A DNA stretch of 64,000 nucleotides, from NCBI RefSeq assembly GCF_016775155.1, contig NZ_JAEUGD010000058.1, positions 1-64,000 of the forward strand, read 5' to 3'. This document shows positions 53,029-62,172 of the stretch, one piece after another (the first letter of the stretch is position 1; every line of letters starts with the position of its first letter). This DNA comes from Fulvivirga marina (GTDB lineage Bacteria; Bacteroidota; Bacteroidia; Cytophagales; Cyclobacteriaceae). Under the pieces are notes generated by a model, which ran no database searches, was not told the origin of the DNA, and worked only from the letters and a program-made list of their open reading frames with translations. The translations under genes and the position numbers were made by a program.

Positions 53029-53055
53029 GGCTGGTTAATTATCCCTTAACCAGCC
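53029..53055 (+). terminator. Terminator after GH5 mannanase
   Basis: GGCTGGTTAA (53029-53038) pairs perfectly with TTAACCAGCC (53046-53055), 7-nt loop, just after the mannanase stop codon. No long T run. Confidence 0.7.
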
Positions 53056-53169
53056 AAGCATATTGCTAAATTTCAATAAGTAAAAATATTCATAAGGCAA
53101 TAATCCCCTTAAAGTGACCACACATGCTCAATGCCTTAATCAGTGAGTACTAAACCGTTAAATTCTATT

Positions 53170-55371
53170 ATGATGATTTCCTTGTTTAGAAGTACCTTAT
53201 CAAAATGTAATCAAGTAGCATGGCACCTCCTATTTTTAATGGCTGGCCTGCCCGGTATTGCAGAATCTCAAACGGTTTCCAAATACATTGTAGTAGATCA
53301 ATTTGGGTACAGGCCGAGCTCAGAAAAAATTGCTGTAATAAGAAACCCAATTACCGGTTTTGATGCGGCAGAATCTTTCAGCCCGGGAGATAACTACGCA
53401 CTGGTCAATGCAAGTGACAATAGTAAGGTTTTCAGCGCCACACCAGAGATATGGAACGGAGGCAAAGAAGATGCCTCATCCGGTGATCAGGCCTGGTGGT
53501 TTGATTTTTCAACCTATGATACTCCGGGGAATTACTACGTGCTAGATGTTGACAACAACGTGCGATCCTATGAATTCACCATCGACGAGCATGTTTATGC
53601 CGAAGTATTAAAACATGCGGTTCGTACATTCTTTTATCAGCGAGCCGGCTACAACAAGCCTGCTCAATATGCCGGATCAAATTGGGCAGACAATGCAAGT
53701 CATTTGGGTACACTTCAAGATGCGTTTTGCAGACGCTACGACGATAAATCCAACGCATCAACTGAACGCGACCTGAGGGGAGGTTGGTATGATGCCGGCG
53801 ACTACAACAAGTACACTCCCTGGACAGCTAATTACATTGTAGGAATGCTTAACGCTTATGAAAGTAACCCTGATATATGGGGGGATAATTATTGCCTACC
53901 CTATTCAGGAAACGGCACACCTGACCTGATAGATGAAATAAAGTGGGGTCTTGACCATCTGCTCAGGCTTCAGGATTCTGACGGTTCTCTGATTAGTATT
54001 GTTAGCCTTGCAGGCGGCTCGCCTCCTTCTTCAGCCACAGGCCAAAGCCTTTACGGAGGAGTAAATACCACTTCAGCACTGGCCGGTGCAGCAGCATACG
54101 CCTATGCCGCCCGGATTTTCAGTGACCTGGGAATGGGCTCCTACAGTAGCACACTGTTGGAAAGTGCAAAAAAGGCGTGGAACTGGGCTGATGCCAACCC
54201 CAATGTGATCTGGAAAAACAACAGCTCAGAGTATAACTCAGTGGGTATTGGGGCAGGACAGCAGGAAACCGATGATTATGGAAGGTTTGCTTACAAAATG
54301 CGCGCTGCAATCCATCTGTATCAGACAACCGGAGACTCTAAATACAAAACTTTTATTGAAAGTAATTATCAGGATATTCACCTTATGCAGTGGAACTATG
54401 CGTTTCCATTTGAAGAGGAGAACCAGCAAATGTTATTGCATTATGCATCGCTGCAAGGCGTTTCCTCAGAAGTAGCCTCATCTATCAAAGACACTTATAA
54501 GGCCGCCATGGAAGGTACTGACAACTTCAGTGCCTTTTACAGTGAGGTCGACCCATATACCGCTCACCTTGCCACATATGTTTGGGGCAGCAACCATATT
54601 AAAGCCAGGAAAGGTCTGATGTTTATGGATTATATCACTTATACCGATGGCAGCACAAAATATGATGATGCTGCCAAAGCTGCCGAAAGGTACCTTCACT
54701 ACATACACGGTGTAAACCCGCTTAGCTTCTGCTACCTGTCAAATATGTATGCTTATGGTGCTGATAATGGCGTTAACGAATTTTATCATACCTGGTTTGG
54801 GGATGGTACAGATTGGGACAGAGTTGGTACAGACCCGTACGGACCTGCACCGGGATACCTGGTAGGTGGAGCAAATCCGTCCTATGATTGGGATAGTTGT
54901 TGCCCCTCCGGCTGTGGGGGAGCCTCGTGTGACGCCGCTCAACGTTCTAGAATTGTGGGACAGCCCAGCCAGAAGGCATACGACGATTTCAATACAAGCT
55001 GGCCCATGAACTCATGGTCCGTTACGGAAAACAGTTGTGGCTATCAGGTCGGATATATTCAGTTACTTTCAAAGTTTGTTTCCACAAGCGAACAGTCTGG
55101 CTGTGAGATTAATGTTACCACTGGTGCCCAGGCTCCTAAAAACTATGAAGATATAGCTATATACCCCAACCCTTCCTCCGGTACACTGATCATCGGGCAC
55201 AAGGGAAGCTCAGTTGTAAAAGTATATAATATGCAAGGCGAACTTGTTATTGATCAGAAAGCGATGGCAGAGGAGCAGATAGATATACGAACTCTCCCTG
55301 ATGGCATTTATCAGATATGCCTGTTTAAGAATGGGCAAATTATCTACCGTGACAAAGTGGTGAAGAGGTAG
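53170..55371 (+). CDS. GH9 endoglucanase with Ig-like domain and T9SS tail
   Basis: 733 residues from the ATG at 53170; a GTG at 53143 would add nine residues before the signal peptide. Signal region to about residue 34, an N-terminal CelD-type Ig domain (about 35-140, YIVVDQFGYRPSSEKIAVI), then the GH9 (alpha/alpha)6 domain with RDLRGGWYDAGDYNKYTPW (Asp208/Asp211 as base) and, near the end, catalytic Glu in WSVTENSCGYQ. A T9SS sorting domain (AIYPNPSSGTLIIG to the end) closes the protein. Cuts beta-1,4-glucan or mixed glucomannan chains outside the cell. Own promoter likely, because a terminator precedes it. Confidence 0.93.
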   Translation: MMISLFRSTLSKCNQVAWHLLFLMAGLPGIAESQTVSKYIVVDQFGYRPSSEKIAVIRNPITGFDAAESFSPGDNYALVNASDNSKVFSATPEIWNGGKEDASSGDQAWWFDFSTYDTPGNYYVLDVDNNVRSYEFTIDEHVYAEVLKHAVRTFFYQRAGYNKPAQYAGSNWADNASHLGTLQDAFCRRYDDKSNASTERDLRGGWYDAGDYNKYTPWTANYIVGMLNAYESNPDIWGDNYCLPYSGNGTPDLIDEIKWGLDHLLRLQDSDGSLISIVSLAGGSPPSSATGQSLYGGVNTTSALAGAAAYAYAARIFSDLGMGSYSSTLLESAKKAWNWADANPNVIWKNNSSEYNSVGIGAGQQETDDYGRFAYKMRAAIHLYQTTGDSKYKTFIESNYQDIHLMQWNYAFPFEEENQQMLLHYASLQGVSSEVASSIKDTYKAAMEGTDNFSAFYSEVDPYTAHLATYVWGSNHIKARKGLMFMDYITYTDGSTKYDDAAKAAERYLHYIHGVNPLSFCYLSNMYAYGADNGVNEFYHTWFGDGTDWDRVGTDPYGPAPGYLVGGANPSYDWDSCCPSGCGGASCDAAQRSRIVGQPSQKAYDDFNTSWPMNSWSVTENSCGYQVGYIQLLSKFVSTSEQSGCEINVTTGAQAPKNYEDIAIYPNPSSGTLIIGHKGSSVVKVYNMQGELVIDQKAMAEEQIDIRTLPDGIYQICLFKNGQIIYRDKVVKR

Positions 55372-55607
55372 CTAGACGAGATAATATTATAAGCCACAGG
55401 AGGTAAGCAAGGTATTAAGTACACCCCCATACGTGTAATTCCTGACGCAGCTCTAAAATGGTCATTGCTTATTTAAGCTGTGAGTACCCATACTTGGCCT
55501 GATAATTAAAGAGTGTAGTACAAGAGGTGCGAACAATTAACGCTCATACCAAGGAATTAAAATTGTATATCTCGCTTTCTTTATATTTGTTATTGACATT
55601 TAGTTAA

Positions 55608-56426
55608 ATGAGCAGAAAACTCTTATCCCAAAGACATCCCATTCTCTATTTTTTGTCCATCTGGACAAAACGTATATATCGAATGGTAATCTGGAAAATT
55701 GACGGTAACATTTACGCTAAATACAAACAAACAGAAAAGCTTCCTTACAGGGTCAAAAAGCATCAATCCAAGCTTATACGAAAACTTGGCGATGCCGACA
55801 TGAAACTGCAATACAATAAGGTGGACAATCTTAAACTTGTAGTAAAAGGTTTGAACGGCTTAATCATAAAACCCGGAGAGACATTTTCCTTTTATAAGAT
55901 TATTGGTCGTCCAACTAAACGTAAAGGATTTAAAGAGGGGATTGAGCTTTCATTTGGGAAAGCAAGAGCTGGAATTGGAGGTGGCATTTGCCAAAGCACC
56001 AACCTGCTTCATTGGTTAGCTTTACACTCACCATTAACCATAACAGAACGACATCATCACAGCATTGACCCATTTCCTGATGACGGGAGAGTATTGCCTT
56101 GGGCAAGTGGCTCCGCGATATTTTATAATTACTTAGATTTTCAATTAACCAACAACACAGAGTGGACTTTTCAAATGAACCTGTGGCTAACTGAAAAAAC
56201 GATCGACGGAGAAATAAGGGTTAATGAAGAACTGGATTTTGCCTATCATGTTTTCGAAACAGATCATCAGTTCCTAGAAAAGGGAAATCAATACTTCAGG
56301 ACTAATAAAATTTGGCGAAACAAGATTGCAAAATTTAAAAGTGGTAAAGTTCTGGAAACTGAATTAATGTATGAAAACTATGGCAAGGTGCTGTATACAC
56401 CAACAGAAGATCAGTTAAAGCGCTAA
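55608..56426 (+). CDS. VanW family protein
   Basis: 272 residues, no clear signal peptide but a hydrophobic N-terminal stretch (about 11-30). The VanW-family core is clear: KPGETFSFYKIIGRPTKRKGFKEG followed by GIGGGICQSTNLLHWLALHSPL and the HHHSIDPFP region. VanW-like proteins were first seen next to vancomycin resistance genes, but the family is broad and its biochemical role unknown. No resistance context is present. Monocistronic; the 236 nt before it (55372-55607) hold nothing recognisable. Confidence 0.88.
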   Translation: MSRKLLSQRHPILYFLSIWTKRIYRMVIWKIDGNIYAKYKQTEKLPYRVKKHQSKLIRKLGDADMKLQYNKVDNLKLVVKGLNGLIIKPGETFSFYKIIGRPTKRKGFKEGIELSFGKARAGIGGGICQSTNLLHWLALHSPLTITERHHHSIDPFPDDGRVLPWASGSAIFYNYLDFQLTNNTEWTFQMNLWLTEKTIDGEIRVNEELDFAYHVFETDHQFLEKGNQYFRTNKIWRNKIAKFKSGKVLETELMYENYGKVLYTPTEDQLKR

Positions 56427-56494
56427 TGCTAATTTTCTACATGGCCGATTTATACATACCCCCTTTAATCCGTCATTTAGTTTGAAATTCACAC

Positions 56495-56872
56495 TTATAC
56501 TTTAACCACAAAAGACTTCAAGTCAAGCAATACTCGTGAGCCTGCGCTTCGAAATTTGTAAATATCGCAAAACGCAAATGTGGTATCCTCCATCACCATC
56601 AATCCATTTGCCGCAGCTTCGCTGCCGTGGGTAACAATTGAGTCAATTATCAATTCTTTGGGAGATGGATACGCCAGCATTTTATCAATTCCTTTTTTAA
56701 AGGACTGCTTTCCGCTCACATCAAAGTCTCCATAGATACACCATCTGATATTTTCATCAACATGGTCCAGGATAAATGCAGCATTACCTTCTGCAAACGC
56801 AACGTTAAAATCACGAATGAATGTTTTCTTAGGCGCGTTACCACAATCGGGTTTTATTGTAATTTTTGTCAT
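56495..56872 (-). CDS. NTF2-like (SnoaL-type) protein
   Basis: 125 residues. The N-terminal helix and the sequence FNVAFAEGNAAFILDHVDENIRWCIYGDFDVSGKQSF match the nuclear transport factor 2-like fold used by small ligand-binding proteins and enzymes. No catalytic site is evident. Same strand as the VOC gene upstream, 72-nt gap. Confidence 0.7.
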   Translation of the reverse strand: MTKITIKPDCGNAPKKTFIRDFNVAFAEGNAAFILDHVDENIRWCIYGDFDVSGKQSFKKGIDKMLAYPSPKELIIDSIVTHGSEAAANGLMVMEDTTFAFCDIYKFRSAGSRVLLDLKSFVVKV

Positions 56873-56944
56873 AATATACTTTTCGAGGCTGCATAAATGC
56901 CGAGCCTATTCATTAAAAAATGTGTTCTCTGATTAGCTCTTCAA

Positions 56945-57397
56945 CTAACTGTTATAGGCCTCTTCCAATTCGGAGAAGATGATCTTTTTCATTTTCATCA
57001 TAGCTCCGAACACCTTCCTCGCTTTTTCAGCATCAGAATCATTTGACAGTGTGATCAGGGCTTCCGGCACTATCTGCCAACGTACGCCATACTTATCCTG
57101 AAGCCAGCCGCACATTGACTCTTTTCCTCCGTCATTAACCAGGGTATTCCAGTAATAATCTACCTCTTCCTGATCCTTACAGTCTATATAGAAGGAAACC
57201 GAATCATTGAAAGTATCGTGCGGACCAGCCTCCAGAATAGAGAAGCGTTGACCGCACAATTCAAAGGTTGTGACCATCGGTGCTTTGGAGATAATTCTTG
57301 AGTTGGGGAAGATACTGGTATAGTATTCCGCTCCTTCCTGACCATTGGCTTCAAACCATAGGAAAGGGGTGATTTTTTGGGTGCTTAATTGTGCCAT
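56945..57397 (-). CDS. VOC superfamily protein (PhnB-like)
   Basis: 150 residues starting MAQLSTQKITPFLWFEANGQ, with AEYYTSIFPNSRI, SFYIDCKDQEEVDYYWNTL and the closing GWLQDKYGVRWQIVP. This is the PhnB / 3-demethylubiquinone methyltransferase-like branch of the glyoxalase fold. The substrate is unknown; related proteins are annotated only by fold. Likely co-transcribed with the NTF2-like gene. Confidence 0.88.
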   Translation of the reverse strand: MAQLSTQKITPFLWFEANGQEGAEYYTSIFPNSRIISKAPMVTTFELCGQRFSILEAGPHDTFNDSVSFYIDCKDQEEVDYYWNTLVNDGGKESMCGWLQDKYGVRWQIVPEALITLSNDSDAEKARKVFGAMMKMKKIIFSELEEAYNS

Positions 57398-57509
57398 TTG
57401 TTTTTTATAACAAAATAGATCAAATATTCCCTCTTATATAAAGTGCTTTTGCGACCATTTAGCGGGCTGATTGCGTCATAGCGAAGTTTCATGTACAGCC
57501 TGCACCTCG

Positions 57510-58061
57510 TTAAGAAAGCTCCAGCCGAAAGCCAAAAACCTCCAGACCTTCCTGTTCAAAATCCAAATCATCAGACCTTTCAAAGCCTAGCTTTTCATAC
57601 ATCTTCCAAGCCGTTTGCATTGCTTTTGTGGTATGGATCACCACTTGTTCCCGTTTGGTTTCCCTGGCTTTATCAATACACGCATTGATAAGCAGCTTAC
57701 CTACCCCCTGCCCTCTTGCTTCCGGATTAACAGCCAGGAGCCTAAAGCCTCCGGCATTTTTTTCCTTTGTAGCAGTACCGCCAGATCCATAATACTGCAT
57801 ATCACCAAAGTAAACTACTGCTCCCAATATAATTCCTTCCGTAGAAACTGCTGCCAACAGCTCCGCTTGCGGCTTGGCCGTAAGATCTCCAACATTTGCC
57901 AACAGCTTATAATAGCGAGGTCGTTCATCGGGTTTAGGAAAACCATCAAGGTTTGAATATACCTGCACCATTAACTGTCCGATTTCCTGGTATTCATCAG
58001 GGTGTGCTCTTCTTATTATCAGTTGGGTTCTCATTGTTTTATTTTCCATATCCTTAACCAT
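57510..58061 (-). CDS. GNAT family N-acetyltransferase
   Basis: 183 residues. Acetyl-CoA motif RLLAVNPEARGQGVGKLLINACIDKA (about 107-132) and the C-terminal AWKMYEKLGFERSDDLDF are diagnostic. Its ATG shares one base with the TAA of the MarR gene (TAATG), so the two are translationally coupled and GNAT expression is probably controlled by MarR. Substrate unknown; MarR-GNAT pairs often concern drugs or small amines. Confidence 0.9.
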   Translation of the reverse strand: MVKDMENKTMRTQLIIRRAHPDEYQEIGQLMVQVYSNLDGFPKPDERPRYYKLLANVGDLTAKPQAELLAAVSTEGIILGAVVYFGDMQYYGSGGTATKEKNAGGFRLLAVNPEARGQGVGKLLINACIDKARETKREQVVIHTTKAMQTAWKMYEKLGFERSDDLDFEQEGLEVFGFRLELS

Positions 58062-58537
58062 TAGCGTGTAGATACTCTTTCATGAAGAGGGTTGCGCTCC
58101 AATTCATTATCTATTCTTTCCAAAATAGCAATGATCTCAGGATGGCCCGCAACAAGTATCTCTCTTAGTGCACCTGAGATTTGCTCCCATACCGGGTTGA
58201 GCTTATCCAAAAGCTTTAACCCTTTTGGGGTTAATGAAACCAACTTAGACCTTTTATCTTCCGGGTTCGCACTGACATGCACCAGTCCCTCTTTTTCCAG
58301 TTCCTTCACTATATTCTTAACTGTAATATGGGAGAAAGTGATCTGGTTGGTGATCTCCATAATAGTTTGTGGTTCTTCTGTTCTCGATAGCACATAGTAA
58401 ACCGGAAACCAACTGGATTTAAAGCCCAATCCTGAGTCTTTGTAGATTCGATCTCCACTTATTTGCAGTTTCTCATATATCCTTCTGAATCGTGAACCCC
58501 CTGAAAGGAAGCCTAATTTTTCAATGATGTCTGTCAT
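58061..58537 (-). CDS. MarR family transcriptional regulator
   Basis: 158 residues with a winged-helix domain (about 55-125): EPQTIMEITNQITFSHITVKNIVKELEKEGLV and the wing HVSANPEDKRSKLVSLTPKG, typical of MarR. Dimeric repressor responding to small phenolic or similar ligands in the family. The start codon lies 2 nt from a large perfect inverted repeat, its probable operator, implying autoregulation of the MarR-GNAT operon. Confidence 0.92.
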   Translation of the reverse strand: MTDIIEKLGFLSGGSRFRRIYEKLQISGDRIYKDSGLGFKSSWFPVYYVLSRTEEPQTIMEITNQITFSHITVKNIVKELEKEGLVHVSANPEDKRSKLVSLTPKGLKLLDKLNPVWEQISGALREILVAGHPEIIAILERIDNELERNPLHERVSTR

Positions 58538-58539
58538 AA

Positions 58540-58589
58540 GTAAATATGAAAGTACTTTTGTAAATTTATAAAAGTACTTTCATATTTAC
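58540..58589 (-). promoter_or_regulatory. Probable MarR operator, 20-bp inverted repeat
   Basis: GTAAATATGAAAGTACTTTT (58540-58559) is the exact reverse complement of 58570-58589, with a 10-nt spacer. Each arm contains the palindrome AAAGTACTTT, so there are two palindromic sites about 22 bp (two helical turns) apart. It covers the whole promoter area directly before the MarR start codon. Confidence 0.8.
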
Positions 58590-58615
58590 AAGCAATCCTG
58601 AAAAGAGATCAAGGA

Positions 58616-59578
58616 TCAAACTACCATCACAATCTTCCCGAGAAACTTGCCCTCACCGAAGTACTTCACGGCCTCAGAAGCTTTGTCCAAAGTGTATACT
58701 TTATCAATAACAGGCCTTAGTTCTCCCTGCTCAAACATTTCAGACAAAATCCCCAGATCTTCATAATTAGGAGCATGTACAAGAAGCCTCATCTGTTTGG
58801 GTTTGACCAACCATGAGCCAAGTATTCCCACTGACAAAAGAGTGGAAATCGCTCCACCCACTACTACCAATGCCCCCTTTGGTTTTAAAGCCGACCTATA
58901 ATCTAATATAGAGCGTCTGGCGATGACATCCAGCACCAAGTCATATTGCTCACCTCTTTTGGTATAATCTTCCTTGTCGTAGTCTATTAAGTGATCTGCA
59001 CCCAATGAACGTAAGGGGTCCAACTTTTCAGCTCGATCAACAGCTGTCACTTCCGCCCCACGCAACTTAGCCATTTGTATGGCCAGTGTACCTACTCCAC
59101 CTCCTGCTCCATTGATCAGAACCTTATATCCTGCCTTGATCCCTCCACAACTGCGCAACCCCTGAAGAGCTAATACTCCTGCCTGAGGCAATGCGGCTGC
59201 TTCTTCATAGCTCATGGTACTAGGCTTAATGGCCAAGGCACTCTCCCTGGCACATGCATACTCTGCAAATCCACCAAAGCCTGAATCCGAAATATCGCCA
59301 AACACTTCGTCACCCACCTTTAGCCGCTTTACCTTTTTACCTACAGCCACAACAACTCCGGCAACATCACTCCCAATAATGGTATGCCTGGGTTTAAACA
59401 AACCAAATAACAGCCTGTAGACATAGGGCTTACCAGTAATCAGATCCCAATCCCACGAGTTAATAGATGTGGCTTTTACCTTGACCAGTATCTCATTATC
59501 TTTTGGAGCAGGTTTATTTACCTCTTCTACCTTGAGTACATCATGATTTCCATATTTCCGATAAACAATTGCCCTCAA
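58616..59578 (-). CDS. NAD(P)-dependent MDR oxidoreductase (quinone reductase-like)
   Basis: 320 residues of the medium-chain dehydrogenase/reductase superfamily. Coenzyme site GAGGGVGTLAIQMAKLRGAEVTAV (about 156-180) and the N-terminal GroES-like domain with IIGSDVAGVVVAVG and VKRLKVGDEVFG are intact; no structural zinc cysteine cluster, so it belongs to the zinc-free quinone oxidoreductase-like branch. Substrate unknown. It lies just upstream of the MarR operator and downstream of a TonB receptor start; a similar enzyme is encoded at 62876-63838. Confidence 0.9.
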   Translation of the reverse strand: MRAIVYRKYGNHDVLKVEEVNKPAPKDNEILVKVKATSINSWDWDLITGKPYVYRLLFGLFKPRHTIIGSDVAGVVVAVGKKVKRLKVGDEVFGDISDSGFGGFAEYACARESALAIKPSTMSYEEAAALPQAGVLALQGLRSCGGIKAGYKVLINGAGGGVGTLAIQMAKLRGAEVTAVDRAEKLDPLRSLGADHLIDYDKEDYTKRGEQYDLVLDVIARRSILDYRSALKPKGALVVVGGAISTLLSVGILGSWLVKPKQMRLLVHAPNYEDLGILSEMFEQGELRPVIDKVYTLDKASEAVKYFGEGKFLGKIVMVV

Positions 59579-59614
59579 AATTCTTGGGGTTTGGTTCTAT
59601 TTTCTATACTTAAC

Positions 59615-62050
59615 TTAAAAATACACTCTATACATGAGATTCGGAAAAAATCCAAATTGTGTTACATACCCCACTGACCCCGGTTTACCCTCATCATAAT
59701 ATTCTGACAGTTTGCCTTTTGTGTTGGTGAGATTATCCAGGTTCAGATAAAGTTCATGGGTAGCTCCTGGCCTGTTCCATTTATAACTTACGGATAAGAT
59801 AATTTGATAAACATCTTCAATATCATTTTCATAGGCCTTGCTGTAATCCCAATATTGATCATTTGCCGGATCTACTGCCAGATTACCCTGCTCATCTCTC
59901 AATAGGGGAATGATCTTTTTACCTCCTCCTAAAAACACTTTGCCATTAAAGGCAAGCGTTTGATTTTCCTTTTTCCCCAACCCTGTAAATTCTTTACCCA
60001 TCAATATATTCACCAGATAATTACCGTTATACCGGGTATTGCGCTCAACCCCATCCAATGCCTTGTACTTCGATTCATATAACGCCCCATTGATGATGTA
60101 GTAATAGCCTCGTTTAAAGAATTTCTCCAAAGTGATTTCCACCCCATAATTCTTGCCCGTACCTTTATTCACAAGGGCTACATATCTGAAATCAAGCCCT
60201 TCATTGATGGTGCTGTAGTAACTTGTATTGTTGTTTTCTACAGGCAGGTCATACAGATCCTGATAGTACATCTCCACCTTTGCCCGCAGGTTTGTATTGA
60301 TGCGGTTTTCATACCCAATCACATAATGATGGGCTTTGAGTAGGTCCAGTTCTTTATTAGGCTCTATAATACTTCCATCCGGCTGCTTCACCTTGGCGAA
60401 ATAATTATGTACACTCTCCATAATACTATGTTTACCGTACCCGACCTGTATGGTGCTAACAGGACTCACCCGCCAGCGAACAGCCACTCTGGGTTCAAAT
60501 GTAGTCTTGTTATTGAGCAAAACGTTCATATTATGAATACCCGAAACCAGTGTAATGTTTTCATTCATTCTATATTGCCAGCTGATGAAACTACTCACAG
60601 TACTTATACCTTCATCAAGATCAATAAGTGTAAAACGGTCGGCTATGACATCATCCAGCTTACTTTGACTGAATGAATACTGGAAAAATGCATACTTAGC
60701 CCCTATCTGTATTTTATGATTTGCATTCAGCTTAGTATGGTAGGTTACGTCTCCCCGATAGCTTGACTTGTTTAGTTTGCTTTTGAAATTCAGTGTCTTG
60801 CTAATCACCGAGTCGCGCAGAAAACTACCTTCACTATCATATTTTTTCACGATGCCCCTCTCATAAACTTTATCCCGAATCCCTTCACTTGAATAAGATA
60901 AAGTAGTGCTTAAGAAGCTATTACTATTAATCGTAAAATGATGACTCAACCCCAGATTAAGTAGGTGGGAATCTTTCTCAAAATCTTCTTTAAGGTTTTC
61001 CTGCATAAACCTGTTACCTGGCGTTTGCCATACATCAGGAGTGACATCTTCAAAAGAAAACCCACTCAAGCCTCCCAATCCGAACAAAGAAAAATCTCCC
61101 AGCTTACTGGTGGGTAACACAACCTTAAAAGCAGCATCCTGAAATTTAGGAACACCACCTTCAACATCTACCAGTCCCATCTGGCTAATAAGAGAGGCCG
61201 TTGAATACCGATAATTCACCAGATAAGAGCCATTATACCCTTTCCTAAATGGTCCCTCTAGTGTCAAGTCAGTACCCAAAAGCCCAAATCCAAAAACGGA
61301 TTCAAATTTTTCATTATTCCCTGGCCGAAGTTTTACATCATATACTCCTGATAACGCATTGCCATATTCGGGAGAGAATGCACCAGTATAAAAATCGGAC
61401 GTTGCCAGCAGGTTATTATTCAGTGTACTTACAGCTCCGGAAACAGCGCTTTGATCTGCAAAATGATTTGGGTTTGTGATTTGCACCCCCTCCAATCGCC
61501 ATTGCATATATTTCGGAGAGTTACCTCTAACAATGATATCGTTGCTTCCATCCTGAGTACTGGTAATTCCGGCAAAATTGGACATGATTCGTGATGGGTC
61601 ATTAAACCCTCCGGCATAGCGATTAGTCTCTTCAGCAGAAATGGAACGGGCACTAACTATCGCCATATCATTAATGGCTTCGCCTTTATTCTTATTGGCA
61701 GTAATCACAATTTCGTCCATTTTAATGGCAGACTCCTGCATTTCCAAGTCCAGCACTACCTCTTTGCCGGAGTTGACTACAATGTTTGGCAGGACCTGAC
61801 TTTCATAGCCTATATAGCTAAGCTGCAGAGTAATTCTCCCGGCAGGAACCCGTGGTATTCTGAATTCTCCATTATGATCTGTAACAGCTCCAATCATGGG
61901 ATCGGTACCTGCCACAATTACGGTGACACCTATTAATGGTGACTTACTGTCTATATCAACCACTGCACCCCGTACAGTTTGGGTTAGCGTCTGCCCCTTG
62001 CTCCAGATGGGCAGAACGACTAGAAAAAAACAAATTATTCTCTTCATCAA
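59615..62050 (-). CDS. TonB-dependent receptor with carboxypeptidase-like domain
   Basis: 811 residues. Signal peptide (ICFFLVVLPIWSKGQ), a carboxypeptidase-regulatory-like domain (VRGAVVDIDSKSPLIGVTVIVAGTDP), a plug with DPSRIMSNFAGITSTQDGSNDIIVRGNSP, and a barrel ending in Phe (LMYRVYF), as outer-membrane barrels do. Imports an unknown ligand across the outer membrane. There is no SusD partner, so a ferric-siderophore, peptide or other non-glycan cargo is possible. Monocistronic by spacing. Confidence 0.92.
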   Translation of the reverse strand: MMKRIICFFLVVLPIWSKGQTLTQTVRGAVVDIDSKSPLIGVTVIVAGTDPMIGAVTDHNGEFRIPRVPAGRITLQLSYIGYESQVLPNIVVNSGKEVVLDLEMQESAIKMDEIVITANKNKGEAINDMAIVSARSISAEETNRYAGGFNDPSRIMSNFAGITSTQDGSNDIIVRGNSPKYMQWRLEGVQITNPNHFADQSAVSGAVSTLNNNLLATSDFYTGAFSPEYGNALSGVYDVKLRPGNNEKFESVFGFGLLGTDLTLEGPFRKGYNGSYLVNYRYSTASLISQMGLVDVEGGVPKFQDAAFKVVLPTSKLGDFSLFGLGGLSGFSFEDVTPDVWQTPGNRFMQENLKEDFEKDSHLLNLGLSHHFTINSNSFLSTTLSYSSEGIRDKVYERGIVKKYDSEGSFLRDSVISKTLNFKSKLNKSSYRGDVTYHTKLNANHKIQIGAKYAFFQYSFSQSKLDDVIADRFTLIDLDEGISTVSSFISWQYRMNENITLVSGIHNMNVLLNNKTTFEPRVAVRWRVSPVSTIQVGYGKHSIMESVHNYFAKVKQPDGSIIEPNKELDLLKAHHYVIGYENRINTNLRAKVEMYYQDLYDLPVENNNTSYYSTINEGLDFRYVALVNKGTGKNYGVEITLEKFFKRGYYYIINGALYESKYKALDGVERNTRYNGNYLVNILMGKEFTGLGKKENQTLAFNGKVFLGGGKKIIPLLRDEQGNLAVDPANDQYWDYSKAYENDIEDVYQIILSVSYKWNRPGATHELYLNLDNLTNTKGKLSEYYDEGKPGSVGYVTQFGFFPNLMYRVYF

Positions 62051-62172
62051 TCTATTTATTTTGAGTTTTTGACCTTAACTCAAAGGTAGGTTGATAAAGC
62101 TTGATAAGTGATTGACTTAAGTTAAGAAGAGTTTTTTATTTGATTTTTAAATACTTACCAGACATAAAGACC

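Noticed and set aside
55608-56426. VanW-like gene as a vancomycin resistance determinant.
   Set aside because: The family is widespread, none of the other van genes is present, and a Gram-negative host makes this role unlikely.
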